DNA of 64,000 nucleotides from Verrucomicrobia bacterium ADurb.Bin006 (GCA_002071485.1 MWFF01000130.1:1-64000); one strand, 5' to 3'. Shown: positions 52,782-63,300, counted from the stretch's first letter. The notes: generated by a model not told the origin, from the sequence alone. Translations and numbers: made by a program.

Positions 52782-53762
52782 ATGAAGCGCGCCCCGTCAC
52801 ATCACCTCCCGCCGCCGATTCGGACCGAGGGGAGCGCGTCACCGGGCCGCGCGCCCGCCTCGCACGGCGCGACCGAAATCATGCGGCGGGTGCGCCTGGT
52901 CGAGCTGCGCGCCCGGCGGTTCGTGGAAGATCTGCTCGCCGGCCCCTACCGTTCGGTGTTTCGGGGTCGGGGGCTCGAATTCGACCAGGTCCGCGCCTAC
53001 GAGCCGGGAGATGACGTGCGCAGCATCGACTGGCACACCACAGCCCGCACGGGGGCTGTTCAGATCAAACAGAGCGTCGAGGAACGATCGCTGACGGTGA
53101 TGCTGGCGGTGGATGTGAGCGCCTCGGGCGATTTCGGGTCGGTGCCGCAGAGCAAACGCGAGCTGGCCGCCGAGCTGGCGGCGGTCCTCGCCCTCAGCGC
53201 GGTCCTGAACAACGACCGTGTGGGACTGCTGCTCTTCACGGACGCCGTCGAGTGCTATCTCGCGCCCCGCACCGGGCGCCGCCAGGCCCTCGCCATTGTC
53301 TCGGCCATCCTCACACACCAGGCCCGTTCACCCCGCACCTCGCTGCGCCAGGCCCTCCAGATCCTCGGCAACGCGCTGCAACGGCGCGCGACGGTGTTTG
53401 TGCTGTCGGATTTCTGCGACGACGGATTCGAGCGCGCGCTGCGTCTGGCCGCGCGGCGCCACGACGTGGTTGCCATGTGTGTCCATGACCCCGTCGAGGC
53501 GCGCCTGCCGGAGGTCGGGTGGCTCGTGTGCGAGGATGCGGAAACGGGAGAGGTGGTCGAGTTGAATACCCGCGACCCCGCCGTGCGGCACGCCTTCGAG
53601 ACGCAGCGCCTGGCCCGAACCGCGCGTCTGACCGACATCTTCCGCCGTGCCGGCGTCGAGAGCGTCACCTGTCAGACCAATCAGCCCTATCAGCGCGCCC
53701 TGCTTCAGTTCTTCGAACAACGCCTGCGCCGACTCCGACTGGCGCCCCCCGCGGACGGATGA
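52782..53762 (+). CDS. DUF58 (VWA-like) protein of the MoxR/Bat cassette
   Basis: The 326-residue soluble protein has FRGRGLEFDQVRAYEPGDDVRSIDWHTTARTG (the DUF58 signature, about 60-92) and a VWA-like core starting VMLAVDVSASGDFG, with D-x-S-x-S arrangement. Unlike the DUF58 protein at 36638 it lacks membrane helices, as is usual for the Bat-cluster type. ATG 52782 is used. The end overlaps the DUF4381 gene by ATGA. Confidence 0.92.
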   Translation: MKRAPSHHLPPPIRTEGSASPGRAPASHGATEIMRRVRLVELRARRFVEDLLAGPYRSVFRGRGLEFDQVRAYEPGDDVRSIDWHTTARTGAVQIKQSVEERSLTVMLAVDVSASGDFGSVPQSKRELAAELAAVLALSAVLNNDRVGLLLFTDAVECYLAPRTGRRQALAIVSAILTHQARSPRTSLRQALQILGNALQRRATVFVLSDFCDDGFERALRLAARRHDVVAMCVHDPVEARLPEVGWLVCEDAETGEVVELNTRDPAVRHAFETQRLARTARLTDIFRRAGVESVTCQTNQPYQRALLQFFEQRLRRLRLAPPADG

Positions 53763-54298
53763 ACGAGACGAACCTCATCGAGGATCTGCGCTTGCTCTCG
53801 CCCCCCAGTTTCGGTTGGGCGCTTGCCGCGGCGGCGGTGGCGGCCTGCGGCCTCCTTCTGGCTCTGGCCCTCCGTGGCAAGGCGCGGCGCGAGCGGACAT
53901 CACCCCCCGGGACGCCGGACGCCCCCGCGCCGTGGGATTGGGCCCTGGCCGAGCTCGAACGTTTCACCGGTCTGTTGCGAACGGATCGGTCGCGCGACTA
54001 CGGCATCGCCGCCACCGGCGTTCTCCGCGGCTATGTCGAGGCGCGCTATGGATTGCGCGCCCCGCGCCTGACGACCGAGGAGTTCCTCACGGCGGCGGGG
54101 GCGTCGGACGCCCTTCCCGCGGCGGACCGGCAGCACCTGGGGCGATTTCTTCAATTGTGCGATCTGTGCAAATTCGGACGCTACCTGGCAGATGTAGGCG
54201 AGTTGCAGGAACTGCACGCGGCCGCTCTCGCGTTTGTGCTGCGGTCGCGTCCGGAGTCCGCCGCGGCTCCAATCGAGGGAATCACCCATGTCGAGTGA
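53759..54298 (+). CDS. DUF4381 membrane protein
   Basis: The 179-residue protein has one transmembrane helix (about 18-40, FGWALAAAAVAACGLLLALAL) and a cytoplasmic helical part with GIAATGVLRGYVEARYGLRAPRLTTEEFL and LGRFLQLCDLCKFGRY. This is the DUF4381 pattern found between DUF58 and BatA genes in aerotolerance-type operons. Its biochemical role is unknown. It starts inside the stop of the DUF58 gene. Confidence 0.88.
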   Translation: MNETNLIEDLRLLSPPSFGWALAAAAVAACGLLLALALRGKARRERTSPPGTPDAPAPWDWALAELERFTGLLRTDRSRDYGIAATGVLRGYVEARYGLRAPRLTTEEFLTAAGASDALPAADRQHLGRFLQLCDLCKFGRYLADVGELQELHAAALAFVLRSRPESAAAPIEGITHVE

Positions 54299-54397
54299 TC
54301 TGGCAAAGCCGGGCCGCTGTGATCGGTCGGTGCGCCATCGTGGCGGGCCGTCGGGCCAACTGACCGCCGTGAATGCAGTTCGGGGAAGGACGCGCTC

Positions 54398-55351
54398 ATG
54401 AGCGATGGATTCCGTTTCGCCTCACCGGCCTGGTTGCTTGCTCTGACCCTGCTGGCGCTGCTCGCCTGGCGCCGCGGGCGAGCCGGACCCGGCGCGGCCC
54501 TCGTCTTCAGTTCGGTCCTTTTGTTGCGTTCTGCCGCCCAGGCGCTGCGCCGCGCCCCGGGACGCGCAGTGCTGGCCCCGCGACTGGGCGTCCTGGCCTT
54601 GGTGATCCTGGCTCTGGCACGCCCGCAGGTTCCAAAAGCCGAGATGCGGGAAGACGCGCGCGGAATCAATCTGATGCTGGCTCTGGATTTCTCGGGTACG
54701 ATGCGGACTCGGGACTTTTTTCTGGACGGGCGCCAGGTCACCCGCTCGGCCGCCCTGCAGCGCATTTCCGCCGAGTTCATCCGCGCGCGCCCCCACGATC
54801 GCATCGGCGTGGTCTGCTTTGACCGCGACGCCTACCTGGCCAGCCCGCTGACGCTCGATCACGAATGGCTGCTTGAACGATTGGCCGGCGAGACCAACGG
54901 CGTCGGAACCGATGTCGGGTCGGGGCTCGTCGTGGCCGCCCACCATCTCCAGCGCCACACCAACGAGACCCGCGTCGTTCTCCTGATCACCGATGCCGAA
55001 AACATCAGCGCCGGACCCGAGCCGGAAGCCGTGGCTGAAGCGCTTCACGGGCTGGGCATCCGGCTGCATTGCATCCAACTCCTCAGCCCGCAGCAGGCCG
55101 CGTTCAGGGATGAATTGAGCGAGGCGTTGACTCGCGCCGCCGCCCGGACGGGCGGCGAGTTCTTCCGGGTGCGGAGCGGGGCGGATTTGCGTGCCGTTTC
55201 CAGGGCCATCGATCGGCTCGAGAAGCAGAAGCTCAGCGATGTGCGGCAGAAGGGATGGCGCGAGTTGTTTCCTTGGCTTGGGTGGGCGGCGCTCGGCTTG
55301 TTATTCATCGAGCAAGCCCACTCGCACACGCGCGGACGCAGGCTGCCATGA
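54398..55351 (+). CDS. batA: BatA-like VWA membrane protein
   Basis: The 317-residue protein has two N-terminal membrane helices (about 9-25 and 60-76), a periplasm-facing or cytoplasmic VWA domain with intact MIDAS DFSGT (D97, S99, T101), then TDVGSGLVVAAHHL and VLLITDAENIS, and a C-terminal helix (WLGWAALGLLFIEQA). BatA/BatB proteins accompany MoxR ATPases and were linked to aerotolerance in Bacteroides. GGGGAAGGA lies about 8 bp before ATG 54398. It overlaps BatB by ATGA. Confidence 0.9.
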   Translation: MSDGFRFASPAWLLALTLLALLAWRRGRAGPGAALVFSSVLLLRSAAQALRRAPGRAVLAPRLGVLALVILALARPQVPKAEMREDARGINLMLALDFSGTMRTRDFFLDGRQVTRSAALQRISAEFIRARPHDRIGVVCFDRDAYLASPLTLDHEWLLERLAGETNGVGTDVGSGLVVAAHHLQRHTNETRVVLLITDAENISAGPEPEAVAEALHGLGIRLHCIQLLSPQQAAFRDELSEALTRAAARTGGEFFRVRSGADLRAVSRAIDRLEKQKLSDVRQKGWRELFPWLGWAALGLLFIEQAHSHTRGRRLP

Positions 55352-56376
55352 CATTCAGCGCACCCATCTGCCTGTGGGTATTGCCTCTCCTCGCAGCGGG
55401 CTTGCTGCTCTTCCGGCTTTGGGCGGGGCGCCGGGCCCGCCGCGATTTGGAGGCGAGCTTCCGTTCCCCGTTGCTGCCGCGCCTGCTCGATTCGGTAAGT
55501 TCGCGGCGTCGGGGATGGAAGCTGGCTCTGCTGATGGCCGGGGTGCTTGCGCTCGGCCTGGCGCTCGCCCGACCGCAATGGGGGCGCCGGCAGATCGAAC
55601 TCGAGCAAACGGGCATCGATCTGGTCATCGCTCTGGACGTTTCACGCTCGATGCTCGCCGCGGATGCCGCCGGGACGAACCGGCTCACCGTGGCGACAGA
55701 CGCCATCGAACGCCTGCTGGCCGGATTGGGCGGGGATCGGGTCGGCTTGGTGATCTTCGCGGGAGAGGCCTTTACGGTCGCTCCCCTGACCCGAGACCAC
55801 AGCGTCATCGCGCGCGCTCTCGAATCGTCGGTTCCCGGCACGGTGTCCGCTCCCGGCAGCAACCTGCAGCAAGCGATCGGAGAATCGCTCAAGGGCTTCG
55901 ATCGTGAGACGCGCGGTCCGCGCGCCCTCCTGCTGGTCAGCGATGGCGAGCAGTTGCAGGGCGACGCGATCGGGGCTGCGCGCGCCGCGCGCGCGGCAGG
56001 CCTGCGTGTGCATACGGCTGGAGTCGGATCCGCACTGGGGGCGCGCGTGCCGGCGCGAGCGTGGGGTGGGGCGGACTTTGTCAGGAACCCGTTGGGCCGC
56101 GAGGTGGTTTCTCGGCGCGATGAACTGCAATTGCAGCGCATTGCGGAGGCTGGAGGCGGCGTGTACACGCGTCTGGACGCGCGCCGCAGCGCGGCATTGA
56201 GCGGGTGGTTTCGACAAACCGCTGCCGGCTTGCCACGGTCGACAGCGAAGCGAATCCTGGATGAACCGCAGGAGCGCTTTCAATGGCCGCTGGCGGCGGC
56301 GCTGGCATTGCTCGGGGCGGAATGGTGGCTGGGCGACCGGCGAAGCGGTGGCGGCTGGGAACGAATGAAGCCTTGA
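55348..56376 (+). CDS. batB: BatB-like VWA membrane protein
   Basis: The 342-residue protein has N-terminal membrane helices (about 5-22 and 50-68) and a VWA domain with MIDAS LDVSRSM and the following LVIFAGEAFTVAPLTRD, GSNLQQAIGESL and LLLVSDGEQLQGD. A C-terminal helix (WPLAAALALLGAEWWLG) is last. The MIDAS Thr is in the APLT segment as expected. It starts within the batA stop and the TPR gene follows after 13 bp. Confidence 0.92.
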   Translation: MTFSAPICLWVLPLLAAGLLLFRLWAGRRARRDLEASFRSPLLPRLLDSVSSRRRGWKLALLMAGVLALGLALARPQWGRRQIELEQTGIDLVIALDVSRSMLAADAAGTNRLTVATDAIERLLAGLGGDRVGLVIFAGEAFTVAPLTRDHSVIARALESSVPGTVSAPGSNLQQAIGESLKGFDRETRGPRALLLVSDGEQLQGDAIGAARAARAAGLRVHTAGVGSALGARVPARAWGGADFVRNPLGREVVSRRDELQLQRIAEAGGGVYTRLDARRSAALSGWFRQTAAGLPRSTAKRILDEPQERFQWPLAAALALLGAEWWLGDRRSGGGWERMKP

Positions 56377-56389
56377 TCCATTCGCAGGC

Positions 56390-57964
56390 ATGGTTGACAC
56401 ACAACGAGTCGGTCCGATCCTGAGGCTGCTGTTGGTCGGTGCGGCGCTGATGGCGTCTGGCTCGCTCTCGGCGGGCGCCGACATCTCCCAATCGCCCTGG
56501 GATGCCTATAACCAGGGCGTCCGCGCCTATGCGGCAGGTCAATACTCCGCGGCGTTTGACGGCTGGCGGAATCTCGCCTCCCAACCGCTGCCGCGCCGGC
56601 TCCGGTCGGCGGTCTGGTTCCAGTCGGGCAACGCCCAGTTTCGGCTCGGCGAACCGCATGAGACCAAAGCGCCCGAGCAGGCGGTCGAATGGTGGCGTCG
56701 CGCGCTCGAATCGTATCGCGCCGCTCTCGAACGAAGTCCGCGCTACGGCGCCGCGCGGCACAACTTCGACCTGGTGCGGCGCCGGTTGGCCCGCGTGTTG
56801 CATCGGCTTGGGATCGAGGCGTTCGTGGCGGCGCAGAAGCAGCCCCTCGATCCGGCAATCCACCTGCTCGAGGACGGTCTGGCGAAGGCCGACGAGGCAG
56901 TCCTGTGGAATCCCGAGGATGAGTCGCTGCGCGTCGGTTTGGAGCGGATCGAGGCGGCTCTCAAGGAGCGGTGGATCGAGCGCGCCGCGGGGGCGGAAGC
57001 CAAAGGCGACGCTGAGGCGGCGCGCGATACGAGTTGGGGGGACCTGGAAGCCGAGTCGCGGTACCGCGCCGCGCTCGAGGATCTGGGAGCGGTGCGCACG
57101 CGAGCGGATGCCAGGGCGCGACCCGACGATCGCAAGTCTGCCCCGGCCTCTTCCCAAACGGCAAAGCTCGACGAGGCCGCTGTCCGGGGGGAAGCGCGCG
57201 TGCGCGAGAAGCTGTCGAATCTCCTGACTCGAATGGGGCGACGGGAACAGAAGACAGGAGATGAGAACTCGAAGTGGGACACGGGATCGGCGATCGAGCC
57301 CTACGAGGCCGCGCTCGGCCATTTCCGTGAAGCCCTCGAAGTTCGGGCCGATCACGACGGCGCCCGGCGGGGCCAACTCGAAGTGCGCGCCGCGCTCGAG
57401 AAACTGCACGTGCGCCTCGGCAACACGGAACTCGAAGAAGGACGCGACCGGTTGGCGCGCAAGAGTCCGGAGGCGGCGCCGAGGCTGATGGCGGCGCTGG
57501 ACAACTTCGAGGCCGCGCGACGGCTGAATCCGGACAACACCGAGGCGAACGTTGGCGCGGCGGAGGCGCGCCGTTTGCTGCCCGAGGCGCTGGTGCTTGC
57601 CGGGCAGCGGGCCCTGGCCGGAGGGCAGCGGGCGGAAGAACACCGCCCCGGGGAAGCCCTCGGGCACTATCAGGACGCGCAGACGGCCTTTGAACAGGCC
57701 TTGGAGCTCGAGCCCGGGCAGGAGCCCGCCCGCGAGGGTCTGCAAGAAGTCGAGCCCCGGATCGCGCGTTTGCGCGAGCGGGTCGCCCTCGAGGCGGAGC
57801 AGGCCGCCCGGCAACGCACGCTGCGGGACGGACAACCATCGACACTCGAAGAGCTGCTGGGCCAGGCCAGCGAGCGGCAGCAGGAACGCGAGGGCGAGTG
57901 GGATCGGCGCCGCCAGCGCGCCCGGAAGGAAACCGGGACGCGCCGCAGCGCGCTCGACTGGTGA
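56390..57964 (+). CDS. Exported TPR/coiled protein of the Bat operon (BatC-like)
   Basis: The 524-residue product has a signal peptide (ILRLLLVGAALMASGSLSAGA) and TPR units at the N-terminus (WDAYNQGVRAYAAGQYSAAFDGWRNL, VWFQSGNAQFRLG). A long charged alpha-helical region with further TPR-like repeats follows (EALEVRADHDGARRGQLEVRAALEKLHVRLGNTELEEG). It ends with an Arg/Glu/Gln-rich tail. In Bat operons a TPR protein (BatC or BatE) follows BatB; this fits by position. The length is greater than usual BatC, and the central region could be a coiled coil. Confidence 0.8.
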   Translation: MVDTQRVGPILRLLLVGAALMASGSLSAGADISQSPWDAYNQGVRAYAAGQYSAAFDGWRNLASQPLPRRLRSAVWFQSGNAQFRLGEPHETKAPEQAVEWWRRALESYRAALERSPRYGAARHNFDLVRRRLARVLHRLGIEAFVAAQKQPLDPAIHLLEDGLAKADEAVLWNPEDESLRVGLERIEAALKERWIERAAGAEAKGDAEAARDTSWGDLEAESRYRAALEDLGAVRTRADARARPDDRKSAPASSQTAKLDEAAVRGEARVREKLSNLLTRMGRREQKTGDENSKWDTGSAIEPYEAALGHFREALEVRADHDGARRGQLEVRAALEKLHVRLGNTELEEGRDRLARKSPEAAPRLMAALDNFEAARRLNPDNTEANVGAAEARRLLPEALVLAGQRALAGGQRAEEHRPGEALGHYQDAQTAFEQALELEPGQEPAREGLQEVEPRIARLRERVALEAEQAARQRTLRDGQPSTLEELLGQASERQQEREGEWDRRRQRARKETGTRRSALDW

Positions 57965-57994
57965 GGGGTGCGGAAGGGCGCGGCGCCCGGGCCG

Positions 57995-58891
57995 TCACTC
58001 CTCGAGCAACGCCTGTTTCGCCGCAACGAGTTCCTTGCGCTTGTCTTTGTCGACTTCCGGGTAGGCGAGTTCGAGGGAGGCAAGCGTCTCGATCACCGCC
58101 GCCGCGACCACGGCGCGTGTGAACCACTTGTGGTCGGCCGGCACCACATACCACGGGGCCTCCGGTGTCGCGGTGTGGCGGATCATCTCCTCGTACGCCG
58201 CCATGTACTCGCGCCAGAATCCCCTTTCCTGAACGTCGGTCGACGAGAACTTCCAGTTCTTCTCCGGCTTCTCGATCCGTTCGAGGAACCGTCGCTTCTG
58301 TTCCTCTTTCGAGACGTGGAGGAAGAACTTGCGCACGACGATGCCATTGCGGGTGAGGTAGCGTTCGAAGCTGCGGATATCCTGGAAACGTTCGTCCCAG
58401 ATTCGCCGGGTCACCAATTCGGCTGGAAGACGCTGCCTCTCGAGCAGCTCGGGATGCACCCGCACCACCAGCGTCTCTTCATAGTAACTGCGGTTGAAGA
58501 TGCCGATGTGGCCGCGGTTGGGCAGGTGTTGAAAGCAGCGCCAGAGGTAGTCGTGATCCAGTTCCTCGGCGCTCGGCGCCTTGAAAGACATCACCTGGCA
58601 TCCCTGCGGGTTCACGCCCGACATCACGTGCTTGATGGCGCTGTCCTTGCCGGCCGCATCCATCGCCTGGAAGATCAGCAGCAGCGCCCAGCGATTGTCC
58701 GCGTAAAGCCTGTCCTGAAACTCCGCCAGGGCCTGAATCCCCTCCTCCAGGGCTTCCGCCACCCTGGACTTGTCCTCGCGCTTGAGCCACAGGGTGTCAT
58801 CCGGATCGATCTTCTTGAGACGGAACTCCTTGCCGTCCGTCACGCGAAACGGCTGCGTCAGCTTGCGACACTTCTTTTGGATGGACTTCAT
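57995..58891 (-). CDS. ppk2: Polyphosphate kinase 2 family protein
   Basis: The 298-residue P-loop kinase has Walker A AMDAAGKDSAI at 76-86, the PPK2 block GVNPQGCQVMSFKAPSAEELDHDYLWR, Walker B IGIFNRSYYEETLVVRVHPE, and the lid with Arg-rich helices KKFFLHVSKEEQKRRFLERIE. PPK2 enzymes phosphorylate nucleotides from polyphosphate or the reverse. The single-domain form is mostly ADP- or AMP-directed (class I or III); the class cannot be fixed here. It converges on the Bat operon end, 30 bp away. Confidence 0.95.
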   Translation of the reverse strand: MKSIQKKCRKLTQPFRVTDGKEFRLKKIDPDDTLWLKREDKSRVAEALEEGIQALAEFQDRLYADNRWALLLIFQAMDAAGKDSAIKHVMSGVNPQGCQVMSFKAPSAEELDHDYLWRCFQHLPNRGHIGIFNRSYYEETLVVRVHPELLERQRLPAELVTRRIWDERFQDIRSFERYLTRNGIVVRKFFLHVSKEEQKRRFLERIEKPEKNWKFSSTDVQERGFWREYMAAYEEMIRHTATPEAPWYVVPADHKWFTRAVVAAAVIETLASLELAYPEVDKDKRKELVAAKQALLEE

Positions 58892-58982
58892 GTTGTGCCT
58901 GAGTCTGCTCTCCTGACCCGCATAGCAGACATCCTGCGAGGTCTGACCGCCCTGTGTACGAACGGGGCGTAAAACATGCGGG

Positions 58983-59375
58983 TCAGGGGGTTTCGATCAG
59001 GATGTCGGATACCACATCCGGGCTTTGGCGATCGTGCACTTGATCGGAGAATGCGATCACCACCATCGGGCGGGCACCGGTGTTCTGCATCGCGTGCGGA
59101 ACGCCGGGCGGGAAGACAAACCTCCAGGCCTGGCCATCCGGCACCTGGATTTCCTCGATGCCCGACTCGCGACGGATGCACACCCGGGCGGGCCCCAGAA
59201 CAACCGAGACTTCCGTGGCGCGCCGATGCCAGTGGTTGCCCCGCACGGCCCCAGGTTCGGTGAGGACAACGTGGCAGTTGCGCTGCCGGATCAGCACATC
59301 GGCATCCACCGGCTCGAACAACACACCCCGCGGATCGCAACGCACCGAAACCGGTTGATGCGAGCCCGGGTCCAT
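58983..59375 (-). CDS. Cupin-fold protein
   Basis: The 130-residue protein is a single cupin: GAVRGNHWHRRATEVSVVLGPARV (first metal-type His block) and WRFVFPPGVPHAMQNTGARPMVVIAF (second block). The arrangement resembles sugar-nucleotide epimerase/isomerase-like cupins such as the WxcM group, but the substrate is unknown. ATG 59375 is preferred; the frame extends to ATG 59456. It lies between ppk2 and a lipoprotein gene, in the same direction. Confidence 0.75.
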   Translation of the reverse strand: MDPGSHQPVSVRCDPRGVLFEPVDADVLIRQRNCHVVLTEPGAVRGNHWHRRATEVSVVLGPARVCIRRESGIEEIQVPDGQAWRFVFPPGVPHAMQNTGARPMVVIAFSDQVHDRQSPDVVSDILIETP

Positions 59376-59466
59376 GAGAGGCGGGGGCTCCACGGGATCG
59401 GTTGGCTTCGAGATGGGCCCATCTAGCCCGGTTGCGGTTCCTCGCGAAGCGTGCAAAATGACCGGG

Positions 59467-59940
59467 CTAGGGGTTCACGGCTTTCTTCGCAGCGTCGCCC
59501 GCGTCCTTGGCCGCATCCTTGGCAGCGTCTCCGACCGCCTTGACCGCCTCGCCTGCGGCCTTGCCGGCATCCTCGCCCACCTTCTTGACGGCATCGACGG
59601 CCTGGCCGGCGGCTGCGCCAATTTTGGCCTGCACCTGGGCCAGGAGATCCTTCACAGCTTTCTGCTGCTCGGGCGTGAACTTCAGGTTCGAGGCAGCGGC
59701 CTTCAGCGACGCGACCGCCCCTGCGTAGTCGCCTGCCTTGACCGCGGCAATCGCCTTCTTGACATCGCCCGTGTCTTCCTCGGCAGCCCCCGAGAATGCG
59801 GATTCGATCTGGGCAACGTCGATGGCAGGAGCCGTCGTGGCGCCTTCGATGCTGGATTCGGAATCTGGCTTCGAGCAGCCGGTCACGGCCAGAAGAGCGG
59901 ACACGGCGATGATTGTGAGACTGAGCAGAGATCGTTTCAT
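59467..59940 (-). CDS. Small alanine-rich lipoprotein
   Basis: The 157-residue product has a lipoprotein signal (SLLSLTIIAVSALLAVTGC, lipobox VTGC). A middle segment DVKKAIAAVKAGDYAGAVASL follows, then a long Ala/Lys/Asp helical tail with repeated heptad-like units (AGKAAGEAVKAVGDAAKDAAK). Such tails resemble late-embryogenesis-type or coiled lipoproteins. The function is unknown; a membrane-anchored spacer or stress protein is possible. ATG 59940 is selected by the signal peptide. Confidence 0.8.
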   Translation of the reverse strand: MKRSLLSLTIIAVSALLAVTGCSKPDSESSIEGATTAPAIDVAQIESAFSGAAEEDTGDVKKAIAAVKAGDYAGAVASLKAAASNLKFTPEQQKAVKDLLAQVQAKIGAAAGQAVDAVKKVGEDAGKAAGEAVKAVGDAAKDAAKDAGDAAKKAVNP

Positions 59941-60061
59941 TTGGTTTATCGAGTTTCTGATGTTTCCGACCGTTAATCGGCACATTGCCTCACCCTTCGC
60001 ACAAAAGCAAGGCCGCATGAGCCCGCATGAGTAAACGCCCTTGTCGGTGGGAAGCGAGTCT

Positions 60062-60226
60062 GCGCCGCGTGGGGGCACGCGGCCTACAGAATGGGCATCA
60101 TCGGCTTGTAGGCCGGGTCCCCTGACCCGGCGCCTGGACCGATGTCTGTCCCCGCGCCGCGTGGGGGCACGCGGCCTACAGCCTGAGTCTCCATCCTCTG
60201 TAGGCCCGGTGCCCTCACCGGGCGAC
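60062..60226. repeat. Array of four GTAG-headed REP hairpins in two 92-bp units
   Basis: Two identical REPs on the minus strand (60062-60089 and 60154-60181; stem GCCGCGTG, loop CCCC, closing CACGCGGC) alternate with two on the plus strand. These are 60107-60133 (GCCGGGTC, CCCT, GACCCGGC) and 60199-60226 (GCCCGGTG, CCCT, CACCGGGC). Every hairpin is preceded by TGTAG, and head-to-head pairs repeat with a 92-bp period. This is the bacterial BIME layout. It fills most of the 421-bp gap between the lipoprotein and GH106-like genes; no gene is seen there. Confidence 0.85.
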
Positions 60227-60361
60227 AGAACATCGACAACAGTCCGACGCACACCTTGGCGGAGGCTCAGGCTCCGCGGTGGTCAAGAATCGGCGAAACG
60301 GGAGGCTGGTCCGGATTTCTCACGACCGGTCAGATGACATCAAATGTTGGTGAGAAATGGG

Positions 60362-63300
60362 CTAGAGGGGGCTTGACTGCAACAGGGCGAACGGTTCGAA
60401 GAGACCGTAACCGACTGTTTGATAGTAGCCGCCTCGAGGCGGGCCCTGCTCGGGGGCCGCGTGGAACATCGCCGGCCAGGCGCTGCCCAGTGGCGGGTTG
60501 TTGTGATGCGGGCCGAGCGTGTTCTTAAGAGTGCCGAAAACCGTCACCTCGACTCGATTCACGCCCGTGATCAGCTCCGCGGTCACGTCCAGTTCCCACG
60601 GCGGGGCGCTGATGTAGCCGGCCAAATCCCCGTTCACCCGCACGCGCGCAACGCTCCCGTTCCATCGCCCGAGCCGGATGAACGATCGCGGGGCCTTCGA
60701 GTCGACGCAGAATTCCTGGCGATACGCGACCCCGGCGCTGTAGAAGGGATGGCCTTGGTCGTTCCAGCCGGCCCCGTCCTTCAAATGCAGAGGTTGCTCG
60801 GGAACCACGCTGAATCCGCAAGCGGCTGGCTCGAGCGCGAACGCGCCGCGAAGATACGCCGGCTCGATCTCATGATTCATGGTGAAAGGCGATGCCTCGA
60901 GCGTCACCACGTTCTCGCCGACCCGGGCGACGGCATCGATTTCGATCCGGCCAAAAGCCCGGTCGAGCCACCACGCCCCTGCCCTGGCCTTCACGGGATG
61001 CCCGTTGCACGTGATCTGATAAAGATCGGGCCGCTCGATCACGATGGTCAGATCTGACGGCACCGCGCCCCCGATCACAAACCGGTAGCTCGCCCTGAAA
61101 CCGCTGTCGGACGGGAATGTCCTGGCAATCAGTTCGTCCTTGAACTGCACGGCGCTGTCCCACGGGTTACGGTCCATTCCGTGCTTCTGCCAGGCGAACC
61201 GGTTCGCTTGATAGAAATAGACATTGGTCCGCGACTCGCCCCCGGCGGTCACGTCCACGTAATCCAGGGTCAGCACGTTGGGTTCGAGCCGGGCGACCTC
61301 GATCGGCCCGGCGGCAGGCACGGGCAGAGGAGCGCCCCAGACTTTGGTCTCCGGAGAGCGGCTGGCGCGGGAGAGGAAAAGGAGCAGGCTGCCGGCGGGC
61401 GGGAGGTCAAATCGGGCCGTGACGCCGCTGCCCTTGACGAAGGCGTAGGGCTCGACCGCCCCGGTATCGAGGTTCCACCGTTCGATGCCTTGCCGGTCGC
61501 TGATCAGAGTGCCGCGCGCGGGGTGCTCGAGACTTGTGTTGACGAGGAACACCAACTCGCCGTCGTCGAGCTGCCGGCGATGATGGAACAGGATGCCCCG
61601 ATCGCCGTCGTCGCGGTGCAGAGCGAAGCCATCGGACGGGAGGCAGTGTGCGAGTTCGGCCACGATCCGGGCCGGGTAGCGATCGAGGGCGGCGCGGTCG
61701 ATGCCGCGGGCTGGGGCGGTCGAGGTCCGTTCCTGGCCGTCGATGCGTGGCGATTCGGCGCGGCCGTAGGCGCGGACGCACGTCACCTGATCGAGGAGCC
61801 TGGCCGTGGCCGCGTTGAGGTTTTCGAGGGCGGGCGGGAGGAGGACGGTGTGGTAGGTGCGTTGGCCGACGCGCAGTTCCTTGTGGAGGATGCGGTGGGT
61901 GGGCGCGGCGACGGCGACCGTCTCGCCCGCGGGTTGCCCATGCCGGGCCATGACGTACTCGCAGCCGAGATCGTATTCGATCTGAGCGGCTTCGAGCGCC
62001 ATCAGCAGGTTCGAGAACGAATCGCCGATCTCCTTGAGCCTCGCTTCGTCCCCCTGGTACATCCAGGCGGTGGTCGTCGGCTCGAGCACCAACAGGCGAT
62101 TGTACTGCGCGCCCTGGGACAGCGCGGCGCTGAGGCGGGCGAAATAGGCGGCGGAGAGGTGATAGGCTTCCCACCACGGCTCGTGGTAGGAGAACGATTG
62201 CGGGTGATCGCGTTTGCGGGCGCCGCGCAGGGTAATGTAGCTGAGGTGTTGGTCGAGCGTGTTCAGGCCCAGCACCTGCAGCCAGTCGCCGATCCGTTTC
62301 ATGTCGACGAACCGGAGATCCCACCCGCCCGCGCCATAGAGCTCGACCAGCGTGCGCTTGCGGCCCAGTTGGTTGGCGATGCTCGACACTTCGCGGCAAT
62401 ACCGCACGTTGCCGAACTGGGCGTGCGTGTACTCGGCATACTGGTTCATGAGCGTGTCAACACCCGGGCGATGCTGCCACGCCGCCATCGCCATGTTGTC
62501 GGGCACGCCGATGCACCGCGGCCATTCGTGATCCCAGTAATGCCCCGTGAATTCGAGTCCGTTCGTCCCGCACCAGTCGTACATCGGCTTTGCCCAACGC
62601 TCGATGAACAGATCGAGCAGGGTCTGGAAGTAATTGTGTCGAACGCGCCTCCAATCCCCCACTTCGAGGACCAGGCTCGGGAGTTGGTCGACCAGGCAGT
62701 AGCCCCAACGCTGTTCGAACTGCTCCGGCAGGTCGCGCGCCCACGGCAACCCGCCCGCCGGGCAGATGTTGGGTTCGTCGGTGAACACCCCGGGCACGCG
62801 CTTGCCAAAGTGCTCGCCGATATTCGTGCGATAGGCCTCGAGGGTGACCTCGATGAACGTCTCGGTCACCCCCGGCGTGAGCAGGTTGACATACCACCTG
62901 TTCCCGTGCCACGGCGAGTTGCCCGCTTCCTGAACCGATGCGACGAAATACCGGCCTTCGGGCAGGGATCTTCCCTCCTTGAGCGAGGCGGTGATGTCTT
63001 CGGTCCTGGTGTAGGCGTCGTCTTGGACTTGCAACACCTTGAGAATCTGTTCGTGCCACGCCGGGGCCGCCTTGGTTTCGACCAGCTTCAAACCCAGTCC
63101 GCGCGCCGAGGGCATCAGCTCGGGCACCCAACCGCCGGCGAAGCCCGACGGATACGAGTTCTCGTCGTAGATCCAGACGTTCATGTCGAGACGCTCCGCC
63201 TCATCGAGGGCGATCTTCCACAAGCGGAACCATTCCTCCGACAGATAGGGCGTCATCAGACCCGGACGCGGGTGAACGAAGACCTGGTTGACCCTTTGCC

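Noticed and set aside
60062-60226. CRISPR-like array
   Set aside because: There are only two 92-bp units, the repeats are palindromic hairpins in alternating orientation, and no cas gene is nearby; this is a REP/BIME array.
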